In this document: positions 9,578-18,625 of the stretch, piece by piece
Position numbering within the stretch: position 1 is the first letter of the stretch
Layout of the letters: every line of letters begins with the position of its first letter
NCBI RefSeq assembly: GCF_004354555.1
Contig: NZ_PUFH01000002.1
Span: 166,001 to 230,000, forward strand
Reading direction: 5' to 3'
Source: Leuconostoc citreum
GTDB lineage: Bacteria > Bacillota > Bacilli > Lactobacillales > Lactobacillaceae
Length of the DNA: 64,000 nucleotides
Made by a program: the position numbers and the translations under genes
The notes under the pieces: model-generated
What the model saw: only the letters and a program-made list of their open reading frames with translations
Databases searched by the model: none
What the model was told of the DNA's origin: nothing

Positions 9578-11044
9578 ATGGACAATCCGGGATCATACGA
9601 GTATCGGCAAGTACCACAAGATGTGGATGCGGAACGTGCGGTGCTCGGGGCCATTTTTTTCGATGTGAGATCAGATAGTGCCATGGTAGAAGCTCAGGCG
9701 ATTTTGGAACCTGCGGACTTTTATCGTCAAGCGCATCAAACAATTTTCAAAGCGATGCAGCAGTTAGTCGATGAACAGCGCCCTATTGATATGTTGACGT
9801 TGCAAGACAAGCTTAATAGCATGCAACAACTTGAAAATGTTGGTGGCATGACATATTTGGCCGAAATATCTGAGTCATCGGCGTCTTCAGCCAATTTAAA
9901 GCATTATGCAAATATTGTCCGCGAAAAATCCGTTTTACGTCGTATTATTGAAACATTAACACGTAGCATGTCTTTGGCATATGATGCTGCTGAACCGAGT
10001 GAAGATATCTTAGATATACTTAACCGTAATTTAGATACATTGGCGGAAAATCGTGGTGACGAAGATTTTCAAAAAATTAAAGATGTCTTGCGTGAATTTC
10101 AAGAGAACTTAGATAACGCTGTTGAAAACGACAATGATATTGTTGGGTTAGCCACAGGGTATCCGGAGTTAGATAATTTGACGCACGGCTTTCGAGAAGA
10201 TCAAATGGTTGTTTTAGGGGCTCGACCAGCAGTCGGAAAGACTGCATTTGTGTTAAATATTGCAAAGAACGTTGCTAAAGCAGAACAAGTGCCTGTGGTT
10301 GTTTTCAGTTTGGAAATGGGTGCAGTTGACCTAGTGACACGATTGGTTGCGGCCGAAGGGGCAATTGATTCGGCTCACCTAACGACTGGGCAAATGTCCC
10401 AAGATGATTGGCAATCACTAACATTAGCCATGCAATCCTTGGCTAACATGCAAATTTACATGGATGATACACCAGGTATTAAAATTAATCAAATTAGTGC
10501 CAAACTACGTAAGTTAGAAAAAGACTTGCTCAATGATATGACGCAAGAAGACAGAATTAACAATCCTCACCCAATTGGTATGGTCATTATTGATTATCTG
10601 GGTTTGATTGAATCGAATAACACAGAAAGCAGACAGCAAGCTGTGTCGGAAATATCACGTGCCATTAAGAAATTAGCGAAGGAATTGCATACGCCAATTT
10701 TAGCCTTAGCACAGCTTAGCCGAGGCGTTGAACAACGGACTGATAAGCGGCCAGTGTTATCAGATTTGCGAGAATCTGGTTCGATTGAACAGGATGCAGA
10801 TATTGTTGCCTTTTTATATCGTGATGATTATTATCGTAACGATGGGACAGATGAAGACGGTAGTGGGGATCAGCGTAATGATGATGAGGCTGTTCCAATT
10901 GAAATCATTTTGGAAAAGAATCGTGCTGGTGCGCGAGGCACTGCAACGCTGATGTTTAATAAACCAACATTCAAATTTAGTCCGATGGCGCCGTTGTTTC
11001 GCGACGATCCAAATGCTGGACCAAATGGTAACCCAGGGTGGTAA
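9578..11044 (+). CDS. dnaB: Replicative DNA helicase
   Basis: Hexameric helicase that unwinds DNA at the fork; 488 residues. The N-terminal primase-interacting domain begins with VPQDVDAERAVLGAIF. The RecA-like domain carries Walker A GARPAVGKTAF near residue 213, Walker B VIIDYLGLI, and the motif LSRGVEQR followed by LSDLRESGSIEQDADIV. I chose ATG 9578, which has CGAGGG at 9567-9572, over an upstream in-frame ATG at 9554 that lies inside rplI. It is the last gene of the gdpP-rplI-dnaB operon. Confidence 0.96.
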   Translation: MDNPGSYEYRQVPQDVDAERAVLGAIFFDVRSDSAMVEAQAILEPADFYRQAHQTIFKAMQQLVDEQRPIDMLTLQDKLNSMQQLENVGGMTYLAEISESSASSANLKHYANIVREKSVLRRIIETLTRSMSLAYDAAEPSEDILDILNRNLDTLAENRGDEDFQKIKDVLREFQENLDNAVENDNDIVGLATGYPELDNLTHGFREDQMVVLGARPAVGKTAFVLNIAKNVAKAEQVPVVVFSLEMGAVDLVTRLVAAEGAIDSAHLTTGQMSQDDWQSLTLAMQSLANMQIYMDDTPGIKINQISAKLRKLEKDLLNDMTQEDRINNPHPIGMVIIDYLGLIESNNTESRQQAVSEISRAIKKLAKELHTPILALAQLSRGVEQRTDKRPVLSDLRESGSIEQDADIVAFLYRDDYYRNDGTDEDGSGDQRNDDEAVPIEIILEKNRAGARGTATLMFNKPTFKFSPMAPLFRDDPNAGPNGNPGW

Positions 11045-11080
11045 AAAAGGACGACCATATATTGGCCGTCCCTTTTTTTT
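11043..11080. terminator. Bidirectional terminator between dnaB and ybaK
   Basis: Stem GGACGACCA / TGGCCGTCC (one mismatch), with an A run on the left and a T run on the right, so it can stop both convergent transcripts. Confidence 0.85.
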
Positions 11081-11086
11081 ATTATT

Positions 11087-11584
11087 TTATTTATCCAGCA
11101 AGTCAGCAAATGTGGCACCGACTAGTGTTGCGATATCTTTTGGTTTAACTTTATCAGAACGGCCAAGTTCACCAGCGCTGACCAGAAAATAAGGGGCAGT
11201 TTCAGCAGTACTATCGATAAAAATGGGGAAATGTTTATTTTGCCAAATACCCACTGGGTTATTAGCGCCATGAACGTATCCGGTAGTTTTTTGCAGTTCT
11301 TTCAAAGACAACATGGTAACTTTCTTATTGTCAGAAACGTGTGCTAATTTTTTCATGGCGAGGTGTTGTGTAATGGGAATAATTGCTACCACTGGACCAG
11401 TCTTATCACCAGTAGCCGCTAACGTTTTATAGATGTCTGCGTGTTTGACATTGAATTTTTCTAATAGAGCATCCCGTTGGGCTTCAGTTTTGTCTAGAAT
11501 ATTAAATTCAAAGCCTTCGTATGCCACATCGTGCTTATCCATAATCTGCTCAGGTAATGTTTTTTTGATTTTCTTTTTTGCCAT
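11087..11584 (-). CDS. ybaK: Cys-tRNA(Pro) deacylase, YbaK/EbsC family
   Basis: A 165-residue free-standing editing domain related to the insertion domain of prolyl-tRNA synthetase. It hydrolyses Cys-tRNA(Pro) or similar mischarged tRNAs in trans. The recognisable stretches are HDVAYEGFEF, VVAIIPITQHLAMKKLA and GYVHGANNPVGI. It is the only minus-strand gene in the first 28 kb. It is divergent from the GntR regulator, whose start lies 77 bases from its own. Confidence 0.85.
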   Translation of the reverse strand: MAKKKIKKTLPEQIMDKHDVAYEGFEFNILDKTEAQRDALLEKFNVKHADIYKTLAATGDKTGPVVAIIPITQHLAMKKLAHVSDNKKVTMLSLKELQKTTGYVHGANNPVGIWQNKHFPIFIDSTAETAPYFLVSAGELGRSDKVKPKDIATLVGATFADLLDK

Positions 11585-11660
11585 AATAATGACAGTTTAC
11601 CACAAATTGGCACAACCAAAAAGTAGCGCGGTCCAACCAATTCATGATATACTATTTGGC

Positions 11661-12392
11661 ATGATGTCAGAAGCTATATATGTAACCGTGCAAGCGGACT
11701 TAAAACAAAAAATATATAATGGTGATTTTCCTAATCTAAAGTTACCAGACGAACGTTCTTTGGCCGAAAATTATCATGTCTCACGCTCATCAATTAAGCG
11801 TGCCTTGAATGTTCTTGTACAACAAGGGGTTATTTTTAAAAAGCGTGGCAGTGGCACTTTCGTCAATCCGCTCTATCTTAAAAATAATGCTTTATTTCAA
11901 CATGAAGGCTCTAATTTAGGTGTCTCTGATTCGTTTCGGGTCGATGGGAAAGCACCAAGTATCGAATTATTAGATTTTCGTGTTATTCCAGCAACACCCG
12001 AACAGCAACAAGCGTTATTTTTGAGTGAAGGTGACTTTGTTTATGAAATCAAACGTTTGCGACGATTAGAGGGGGTGCCGTTTATGATTGAAAGGGGCTA
12101 TGTCCCGATTAATGTATTACCGGGCTTAAATCGAGAGATTGTTTCAGGTTCGGTTTATGAGTATGTCGAAAATACTAAAAACCGAACGGTAACCAAATCC
12201 TTTATGACAATCATGGCTGAACCTTCAAACCCAGAAGACCAACAATTATTGGAACTGTCAGATCGTGAACCAGTTGGGATTATGGAAGGTATATTTTTCA
12301 TGGATGACGGGACACCGTTGGAATTTTCCAGTATGCGACTACACTATAAATATTTAAGATATAACGCCTTTGTTAGTATTGATTCCGAATAA
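11661..12392 (+). CDS. GntR family regulator, HutC subfamily
   Basis: A 243-residue transcription factor. The N-terminal winged helix contains LPDERSLAENYHVSRSSIKRALNVL and the GSGTFV turn. The C-terminal UTRA effector domain has the typical endings FMIERGYVP and LEFSSMRLHYKYLRY. The open frame extends upstream to 11433 through the antisense of ybaK; the true start is ATG 11661 or 11664. No good ribosome binding site is visible, and a TATACT hexamer at 11648-11653 lies only 7 bases before the ATG, so a leaderless or very short-leader mRNA is possible. It is followed by xpk and may control it (inference; see the ATTGG-N6-CCAAT site). Confidence 0.88.
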   Translation: MMSEAIYVTVQADLKQKIYNGDFPNLKLPDERSLAENYHVSRSSIKRALNVLVQQGVIFKKRGSGTFVNPLYLKNNALFQHEGSNLGVSDSFRVDGKAPSIELLDFRVIPATPEQQQALFLSEGDFVYEIKRLRRLEGVPFMIERGYVPINVLPGLNREIVSGSVYEYVENTKNRTVTKSFMTIMAEPSNPEDQQLLELSDREPVGIMEGIFFMDDGTPLEFSSMRLHYKYLRYNAFVSIDSE

Positions 12393-12414
12393 AAAACTTA
12401 ACTATTTTTATTGT

Positions 12415-12430
12415 ATTGGACCGTACCAAT
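12415..12430. promoter_or_regulatory. Candidate HutC-type operator upstream of xpk
   Basis: ATTGG-N6-CCAAT at 12415-12430 is an inverted repeat of the shape bound by HutC-subfamily GntR regulators (TreR and NagR sites have this outer sequence). A related ATTGG-N5-CCAAA lies at 11606-11620 before the regulator gene. Confidence 0.45.
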
Positions 12431-12485
12431 TATGTTACTGCGCCAACCAAAATAAAAAACAAAATCAACCAATAATGTTTTTATC

Positions 12486-12514
12486 TTGAATAAATCCTTA
12501 AAATCGGTTATACT
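12486..12514 (+). promoter_or_regulatory. xpk promoter
   Basis: TTGAAT at 12486-12491 and TATACT at 12509-12514, 17-base spacer. The leader of about 65 bases contains an imperfect hairpin at 12531-12559 (GAGAAAGATTCGT against ACGATTCTCTC) and then the binding site AAGGAG at 12567-12572. Confidence 0.75.
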
Positions 12515-12583
12515 TGAGAAGTAAATAACGGAGAAAGATTCGTGGTTTACGATTCTCTCAAAAAATAAGGAGTACTTAATCTC

Positions 12584-15037
12584 ATGGCAGATTTCGATTC
12601 AAAAGAGTACTTGGAACTCGTTGATAAGTGGTGGCGTGCAACTAACTATTTGTCAGCAGGGATGATCTTCTTGAAGAGCAACCCATTGTTCTCAGTTACT
12701 AACACACCAATCCAAGCCGAAGACGTTAAAGTTAAGCCTATCGGTCACTGGGGAACTATTTCAGGTCAAACATTCTTGTATGCACACGCAAACCGTTTGA
12801 TTAACAAGTATGACTTGAACATGTTCTACATCGGTGGACCAGGACACGGTGGCCAAGTAATGGTTACTAATGCCTACTTGGATGGCGAATATACTGAAGA
12901 TTACCCAGAAATCACTCAAGATTTGGAAGGTATGAGCCGCTTGTTCAAGCGTTTCTCATTCCCTGGCGGAATCGGATCACACATGACAGCACAAACACCA
13001 GGTTCATTACATGAAGGTGGTGAATTGGGTTATTCATTGTCACACGCCTTTGGTGCTGTTTTGGACAATCCTGATCAAATTGCTTTTGCTGTTGTTGGTG
13101 ATGGTGAAGCCGAAACAGGCCCATCAATGACATCATGGCACTCAACAAAGTTCTTGAATGCTAAGAATGATGGTGCTGTTTTGCCAATCTTGGATTTGAA
13201 CGGATTTAAGATTTCTAACCCAACAATCTTCTCACGTATGAGTGATGAAGAAATCACAAAGTTCTTTGAAGGTTTGGGTTACTCACCTCGCTTTATCGAA
13301 AATGATGACATCCATGACTATGCAGCTTATCACGAATTGGCTGCTAAGGTTTTGGATCAAGCTATTGAAGATATTCAAGCTATCCAAAAGGATGCGCGTG
13401 AAAACGGTAAGTACGAAGATGGTACAATCCCAGCATGGCCTGTAATTATTGCACGCTTGCCAAAGGGTTGGGGTGGACCAACACATGATGAAGATGGTAA
13501 CCCTATCGAAAATTCATTCCGTGCTCACCAAGTGCCATTGCCTTTGGCACAAAATAAGTTAGAAACATTGTCACAATTCGAAGACTGGATGAATTCATAC
13601 AAGCCAGAAGAATTGTTCAATGCTGATGGTTCATTAAAAGATGAATTGAAAGCTATTGCACCTAAGGGTGACAAGCGTATGTCAGCTAACCCAATCGCTA
13701 ACGGCGGACGTCGTCGTGGTGAAGAAGCGACTGATTTGACATTGCCAGATTGGCGTCAATTCACAAATGACATTACAAATGAGAATCGTGGACACGAGTT
13801 GCCAAAGGTTACTCAAAACATGGATATGACAACACTTTCAAACTACTTGGAAGAAGTTGCTAAGTTGAACCCAACATCATTCCGTGTCTTTGGACCTGAT
13901 GAAACAATGTCAAACCGTTTGTGGAGTCTCTTTAACACAACTAACCGTCAATGGATGGAAGAAGTTAAGGAACCAAATGATCAATATGTTGGCCCAGAAG
14001 GTCGTATCATTGACTCGCAATTGTCAGAGCACCAAGCTGAAGGTTGGCTTGAAGGCTATACATTGACTGGCCGCGTTGGTATCTTTGCTTCATACGAGTC
14101 ATTCTTGCGTGTTGTGGATACAATGGTTACACAACACTTCAAGTGGTTGCGTCACGCCTCAGAACAAGCATGGCGTAATGATTATCCATCATTGAACTTG
14201 ATTGCAACGTCAACTGCGTTCCAACAAGATCACAATGGTTACACACACCAAGATCCAGGTATGTTGACTCATTTGGCTGAAAAGAAGTCTAACTTCATTC
14301 GTGAATACTTGCCTGCAGATGGTAACTCATTGTTGGCTGTTCAAGATCGTGCGTTCTCAGAACGTCACAAGGTTAACTTGATTATTGCTTCTAAGCAACC
14401 ACGTCAACAATGGTTTACTGCTGATGAAGCTGATGAATTAGCTAATGAAGGTTTGAAGATTATTGATTGGGCTTCTACTGCACCATCTGGTGATGTTGAT
14501 ATTACATTCGCATCATCTGGTACAGAACCAACAATCGAGACACTTGCTGCCTTGTGGTTGATTAACCAAGCCTTCCCAGAAGTAAAGTTCCGTTATGTTA
14601 ACGTTGTTGAATTACTTCGTTTGCAAAAGAAGTCAGAATCTCACATGAATGATGAACGTGAATTATCTGACGCAGAATTCAACAAGTTCTTCCAAGCTGA
14701 TAAGCCTGTTATCTTTGGTTTCCACGCTTACGAAGATTTGATTGAATCATTCTTCTTCGAACGTAAGTTCAAGGGTGATGTTTATGTTCATGGTTACCGT
14801 GAAGATGGTGACATCACAACAACTTATGACATGCGTGTTTACTCAAAGTTGGATCGTTTCCACCAAGCTAAGGAAGCTGCCGAAATTTTGTCAGCTAATG
14901 GCACAATTGATCAAGCAGCTGCTGATACATTTATCGAAAAGATGGATGCTACTTTGGCAAAGCATTTCGAAGTTACTCGTAACGAAGGTCGCGATATCGA
15001 AGAATTTACTGATTGGAATTGGTCAGCTTTGAAGTGA
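12584..15037 (+). CDS. xpk: Xylulose-5-phosphate/fructose-6-phosphate phosphoketolase
   Basis: Key enzyme of the heterolactic pathway. It splits xylulose-5-phosphate with phosphate into acetyl phosphate and glyceraldehyde-3-phosphate using thiamine diphosphate. It has 817 residues, the normal length, starting [19 protein letters not shown]. The thiamine diphosphate motif runs from GDGEAETGP to [11 protein letters not shown], and GGPGHGGQ is present near residue 88. The sequence is close to what I know of Leuconostoc phosphoketolases. Codon use is strongly biased (TTG for Leu, AAG for Lys, CGT, GGT), unlike most neighbours, which indicates very high expression. It is monocistronic with its own promoter and terminator. 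Confidence 0.98.
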   Translation: MADFDSKEYLELVDKWWRATNYLSAGMIFLKSNPLFSVTNTPIQAEDVKVKPIGHWGTISGQTFLYAHANRLINKYDLNMFYIGGPGHGGQVMVTNAYLDGEYTEDYPEITQDLEGMSRLFKRFSFPGGIGSHMTAQTPGSLHEGGELGYSLSHAFGAVLDNPDQIAFAVVGDGEAETGPSMTSWHSTKFLNAKNDGAVLPILDLNGFKISNPTIFSRMSDEEITKFFEGLGYSPRFIENDDIHDYAAYHELAAKVLDQAIEDIQAIQKDARENGKYEDGTIPAWPVIIARLPKGWGGPTHDEDGNPIENSFRAHQVPLPLAQNKLETLSQFEDWMNSYKPEELFNADGSLKDELKAIAPKGDKRMSANPIANGGRRRGEEATDLTLPDWRQFTNDITNENRGHELPKVTQNMDMTTLSNYLEEVAKLNPTSFRVFGPDETMSNRLWSLFNTTNRQWMEEVKEPNDQYVGPEGRIIDSQLSEHQAEGWLEGYTLTGRVGIFASYESFLRVVDTMVTQHFKWLRHASEQAWRNDYPSLNLIATSTAFQQDHNGYTHQDPGMLTHLAEKKSNFIREYLPADGNSLLAVQDRAFSERHKVNLIIASKQPRQQWFTADEADELANEGLKIIDWASTAPSGDVDITFASSGTEPTIETLAALWLINQAFPEVKFRYVNVVELLRLQKKSESHMNDERELSDAEFNKFFQADKPVIFGFHAYEDLIESFFFERKFKGDVYVHGYREDGDITTTYDMRVYSKLDRFHQAKEAAEILSANGTIDQAAADTFIEKMDATLAKHFEVTRNEGRDIEEFTDWNWSALK

Positions 15038-15087
15038 TTAACCATGTTAATCACGATTAAGTCAACTCTTTAAATCATTAAATCATT

Positions 15088-15123
15088 AAGCGAATCAGAT
15101 ATATTCTGGTTCGCTTTTTTTTT
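15088..15123 (+). terminator. xpk terminator
   Basis: Stem AAGCGAATCAGA / TCTGGTTCGCTT with one G-U pair, five-base loop, then a T run of nine or more. Confidence 0.92.
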
Positions 15124-15178
15124 AACTTATCTGTACAATAATAGTTAATGATACGGAAAGAATGAAGAGGTTTGTGCA

Positions 15179-15997
15179 ATGATGTTACCAAAAAAAGACG
15201 GCCATACACATACACCGTTTTCACATCAAAATTCTGATGAAGTTTTTGATGCTTATATTGAGCGTGCAATGACGTTAGGATTTGAAACCTATACAATTAC
15301 CGAGCATGCACCGTTATTATCGGGACTGTCATTGCCAGGTGATTATGCCGTTGTCACTGATGAAGACATTGTTCAGGTTAAACGTGAAACGGCACGTTTA
15401 ATAAAAAAATATAAGCAACAGATTACAATCACAAAGGGATTTGAAGTTGATTATTTAGCTAATAATGAAGTGAATATGCGTCGCTTTTTGCGTGATAATC
15501 AAACATGGCTCGATGAAATTGTGCTTGCTGTTCATTTTATACCAGATGACGTAGGCGAATTGCGTCCAATTGACTATACAGCGGAATATGTGTCAGCACA
15601 TTTCTCAAACCTGTTGGCTGATCCCCAAAAATTTTACCAACGTTATTTCCAAACTGTCGCGCAAAGTGTTGAAGCAGTAATTGGTCTTGATGTGCCTGTT
15701 AGAATTGGACATTTAGGTTTAGTAAAAAAGTTTCAAAAGGTACTCAATCTGCCAGACTATTCAGATGAAATTTACCGCCAAATTGGAGATATTTTACAAA
15801 TGATACAGGCAAGAGACTACCAATTAGAATTTAATGCAGCTGGTTTAAGTGAACCGGAAAATGGTGAGGCTTACCCGGATAATGATATTATCACTGCTGC
15901 TCAGGATATGGGGATACCGATAATTTACGGTTCAGATGCACATCGTGTGCATGATATCGGTAGGCATTTTGACCTACTTAATGAGGTGCTGAAATGA
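15179..15997 (+). CDS. PHP domain phosphatase, histidinol-phosphatase (HisK) type
   Basis: A 272-residue metal-dependent phosphoesterase. PHP metal motifs are visible: DGHTHTPFSH at the N-terminus, TEHAPLL near residue 42, and GSDAHRVHDIG near the C-terminus. The family contains histidinol-phosphate phosphatases of the last-but-one step of His synthesis, but no other his gene is nearby, so a different phosphate ester is possible. GAAGAGG at 15164-15170 precedes ATG 15179. Its stop overlaps the next gene by four bases, forming a three-gene operon with a HAD and a Nudix hydrolase. Confidence 0.8.
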   Translation: MMLPKKDGHTHTPFSHQNSDEVFDAYIERAMTLGFETYTITEHAPLLSGLSLPGDYAVVTDEDIVQVKRETARLIKKYKQQITITKGFEVDYLANNEVNMRRFLRDNQTWLDEIVLAVHFIPDDVGELRPIDYTAEYVSAHFSNLLADPQKFYQRYFQTVAQSVEAVIGLDVPVRIGHLGLVKKFQKVLNLPDYSDEIYRQIGDILQMIQARDYQLEFNAAGLSEPENGEAYPDNDIITAAQDMGIPIIYGSDAHRVHDIGRHFDLLNEVLK

Positions 15998-16671
15998 TGA
16001 AAAACCAAGCACTGAAGGCTGTTTTTTTTGACTTTGATGGTACGATTGCAAACACAGAGAAGCTCTCTGTGTTAGCCACGCAACAAGCATTTGAATCGGT
16101 TGGTTTACCTATACCAGTGGCTCAAGATATTATCAATTATCAAGGTGTGCCTATTGAAACCTCTTTTCCAAAATTATCAGAACGACAACTTAGTGAAGAA
16201 AAACTAAAAAAACTATTCCAGCTATTTCGTCAGGCTTACCAAAATAATGAATCTGAAAAAAATATTAAAGCCTATTCAGGAATCCCAGAATTATTACAAC
16301 AATTGGTGCAACAAGGCATAGCTCTCTTTATTATGACTAGTAAAAAGTCAGCTGTTGCAAAGCGGAATTTAAAGTTGATATCTTGTGATCAGTATTTTAC
16401 TGATATTTATGGTTCTGATCGTGTGGTTGCCTTTAAACCAAATCCTGAAGGCTTATTACAGGCTTTATCAGAGCACCAGTTGCTTGCCAATCAAGCCGTT
16501 ATGATTGGTGATGCTACTTTTGATATTGACGCTGGTCATGCGGCACACATGAAAACTATCGCTGTGACATGGGGTTCACATCATCTCGCAACGTTAGAAG
16601 CAGCACAACCAGATAGTATTGTCACGACGCGAGAAGCATTAGCTGACGTTTTATTGCCAGCACATGGTTGA
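15994..16671 (+). CDS. HAD-superfamily hydrolase
   Basis: A 225-residue phosphatase of the phosphoglycolate phosphatase/beta-phosphoglucomutase type. Motif I FFDFDGTIANTE has both catalytic Asp residues; motif II is MTSKKS; motif III/IV is MIGDATFDIDAG. A helical cap lies between residues 20 and 85. Substrate unknown. ATG overlaps the TGA of the upstream PHP gene, and its own end overlaps the Nudix gene by eight bases, so all three are translationally coupled. Confidence 0.82.
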   Translation: MMKNQALKAVFFDFDGTIANTEKLSVLATQQAFESVGLPIPVAQDIINYQGVPIETSFPKLSERQLSEEKLKKLFQLFRQAYQNNESEKNIKAYSGIPELLQQLVQQGIALFIMTSKKSAVAKRNLKLISCDQYFTDIYGSDRVVAFKPNPEGLLQALSEHQLLANQAVMIGDATFDIDAGHAAHMKTIAVTWGSHHLATLEAAQPDSIVTTREALADVLLPAHG

Positions 16672-17185
16672 TGAGCGTGCTGATAAACTAGATGAGCTAT
16701 GGGATGTCTACACAGCCGATAAACAAAAGACGGGGCGCTCACATCGACGTGACGAGCAACTCAATGTTGGGGAGTATCATTTAGTGACCAATGGCATTAT
16801 TTTTAATCTTGCTGGACAGGTTTTATTGCAGCAAAGGTCATTTCATAAGATGAGTCGACCAGGTCTATGGACAGCTGAAATTGGGGGTTCAGCTTTAGTC
16901 GGGGAAACGAGTCAGCAGGCCCTAGTGAGAGAGTTGTCAGAAGAAATGAATATTTGTGTACCAGCTCACCAGTTACGATTCCTATTGACGCGTCGATTAA
17001 GCAGTTGGATTGAAGATTGGTACGCTATAAAAATAGATAGCGAGACAATGCCTATCCGACTACAAGCAGCGGAAGTTATTGCTGCTGATTGGTTGTCATT
17101 GGCAGATGCTCTTCAAGTCATGCAAAACAATCATCAGCTAACGGAAGCCAATTTAATTTCTAAGGCGGCGACGTTACTGTTTTAA
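16664..17185 (+). CDS. Nudix hydrolase
   Basis: A 173-residue protein. The Nudix box GGSALVGETSQQALVRELSEEM has the GX5EX7REUXEE pattern intact. The preceding strand region (NLAGQVLLQQRSFHKMSRPGLW) resembles the YfcD/isopentenyl-diphosphate isomerase-like branch. It probably hydrolyses a nucleoside diphosphate-linked compound; the substrate cannot be told. It starts inside the end of the HAD gene, and a short hairpin with a T run (17206-17232) follows. Confidence 0.85.
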   Translation: MVDERADKLDELWDVYTADKQKTGRSHRRDEQLNVGEYHLVTNGIIFNLAGQVLLQQRSFHKMSRPGLWTAEIGGSALVGETSQQALVRELSEEMNICVPAHQLRFLLTRRLSSWIEDWYAIKIDSETMPIRLQAAEVIAADWLSLADALQVMQNNHQLTEANLISKAATLLF

Positions 17186-17205
17186 AAAAGTATCATTTTT
17201 AAAAT

Positions 17206-17232
17206 CATACAACTTTTGTATGCTTTTTATTT
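17206..17232 (+). terminator. Terminator after the PHP-HAD-Nudix operon
   Basis: Stem CATACAA / TTGTATG with a three-base loop, followed by CTTTTTATTTT. It is weak and immediately precedes the binding site of the next gene, so it may be leaky. Confidence 0.55.
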
Positions 17233-17242
17233 TGGAGGTCTT

Positions 17243-18475
17243 ATGTCAGATTTTTTCAAGTTAGATCGTAATATTCAGTTGCGTATTTTGATGATGTTTA
17301 TAACGGTTGCAATTGGGTCATCCGTTGGACCAAATATGACAATTTATTATGTCGAATATATGGGTGCTCTGGTCACGGGATTTTTGTTAGTATCAGTGCA
17401 AGTCGCTGGTTTTATAGCAGGTCTTTATGGTGGTCATTTGTCCGACTCATGGGGGCGTAAGCGTGTGATGTTAACAGGAATTGCTTTAATGGTGGTTGGG
17501 TACGTTGTTGCGGCAGTGATGAATTCACCATACTATGTCAATCCCTATGTGACATTTATTGGTTTTTTACTAGCATCAGTTGGTCTTAGTTTTGCATCGC
17601 CAGCAGAAGAAGCCATGATGATTGATGTGTCAACAGTTCAAAATCGTAAATTTATTTACGCAATGATTTACTGGGTTATCAATTTATCAATCATGATCGG
17701 TGCATCATTAGGTGGTTGGTTCTTTAAGACAGCACGTTTTGAATTACTCATTGGAACAGCATTAGGCGCGCTAATTAGTTTGTTAATTGTTTTATTTTGG
17801 ATTACAGAAACACTGCCAGTTGAACGACGACAAAAACAAGGACGGTCCGTTTGGGCCGTGATTAAAAATTATCGTATTGTCTTGTTGGACAGACGTTATG
17901 TAAAATTTATGGTTGCCGGCATAGGTATTGCAGTTATCTTTTCTTCGCCAGATTACTATTTGGCAGCACACCTGGCGCAATCTTTTCATACCACATCAAT
18001 GTTTGGGGTGCAGATATTTGGGCAACGTATGTTGTCAGTTATCACCATTACCAACACATTGATGATTGTCTTACTCATGGGCTTCATGACGAAGTTATTT
18101 GCTAGATGGTCGGATTTGAAGTCGAGTTTAGTTGGCACAGCGATACAAGGCATTGGTTTTGCTATCACATTTTTACTCACGGATTTTTGGCCATTGTTAG
18201 TACTAGCTATTATTTTAACAATTGGCGAAATGATTGTGACACCAGCCAGTCAATCACTGCGCGCTGAAATGATGAATCAAGAAAAAATAGGCGTTTACAG
18301 TGGATTTAGTTCGGCCATCCGTCCAATCGGATTTATCTTGTCGTCTGGTATAGTTAGTGCTTCAGTACTGATTGGTAATGTTGGTGCGGCCTTGTTACTG
18401 TTGCTTGTGACTTTAACTAGTATGCTATTTACGGGTTTAGCTGTACAAATGTTGCGAGAAAAGCGCACACGATAG
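17243..18475 (+). CDS. MFS transporter
   Basis: A 410-residue integral membrane protein with about twelve hydrophobic segments. Motif A is GGHLSDSWGRKRVM between segments 2 and 3. It resembles drug-efflux type major facilitator proteins; the substrate is unknown. The frame is open from 17216, but GGAGG at 17234-17238 sets the start at ATG 17243. Confidence 0.82.
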   Translation: MSDFFKLDRNIQLRILMMFITVAIGSSVGPNMTIYYVEYMGALVTGFLLVSVQVAGFIAGLYGGHLSDSWGRKRVMLTGIALMVVGYVVAAVMNSPYYVNPYVTFIGFLLASVGLSFASPAEEAMMIDVSTVQNRKFIYAMIYWVINLSIMIGASLGGWFFKTARFELLIGTALGALISLLIVLFWITETLPVERRQKQGRSVWAVIKNYRIVLLDRRYVKFMVAGIGIAVIFSSPDYYLAAHLAQSFHTTSMFGVQIFGQRMLSVITITNTLMIVLLMGFMTKLFARWSDLKSSLVGTAIQGIGFAITFLLTDFWPLLVLAIILTIGEMIVTPASQSLRAEMMNQEKIGVYSGFSSAIRPIGFILSSGIVSASVLIGNVGAALLLLLVTLTSMLFTGLAVQMLREKRTR

Positions 18476-18517
18476 TTATTATAAATCGTGGCGTATTTTT
18501 GCTATAATAGAGTCAAT

Positions 18518-18570
18518 TATTTAAATTAACATGGCAACACAATGCGTGAACGTGTTGTCATCATTTAAAT
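18518..18570 (+). repeat. Long inverted repeat in the leader of the Cof-type HAD gene
   Basis: Outer arms ATTTAAAT (18519-18526 and 18563-18570 approximately) and inner arms TGGCAACAC / GTGTTGTCA (18532-18540 and 18552-18560) can form an interrupted stem. It begins just after a TATAAT at 18503-18508, so it would be at the 5' end of the mRNA. It has no T run and is not a terminator. Confidence 0.5.
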
Positions 18571-18625
18571 TGAAAGGGAACTAATAATCTGCACTTTCAT
18601 GAGCAGCTTATGAAATATATGGGAC

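Noticed and set aside
11433..11660. N-terminal extension of the GntR regulator frame
   Set aside because: This part is antisense to the ybaK-like gene, and the family begins at the ATG near 11661.
18531..18584. 17-codon ORF starting ATG GCA ACA CAA as a leader peptide
   Set aside because: No ribosome binding site and no codon clustering; it lies inside the inverted repeat.
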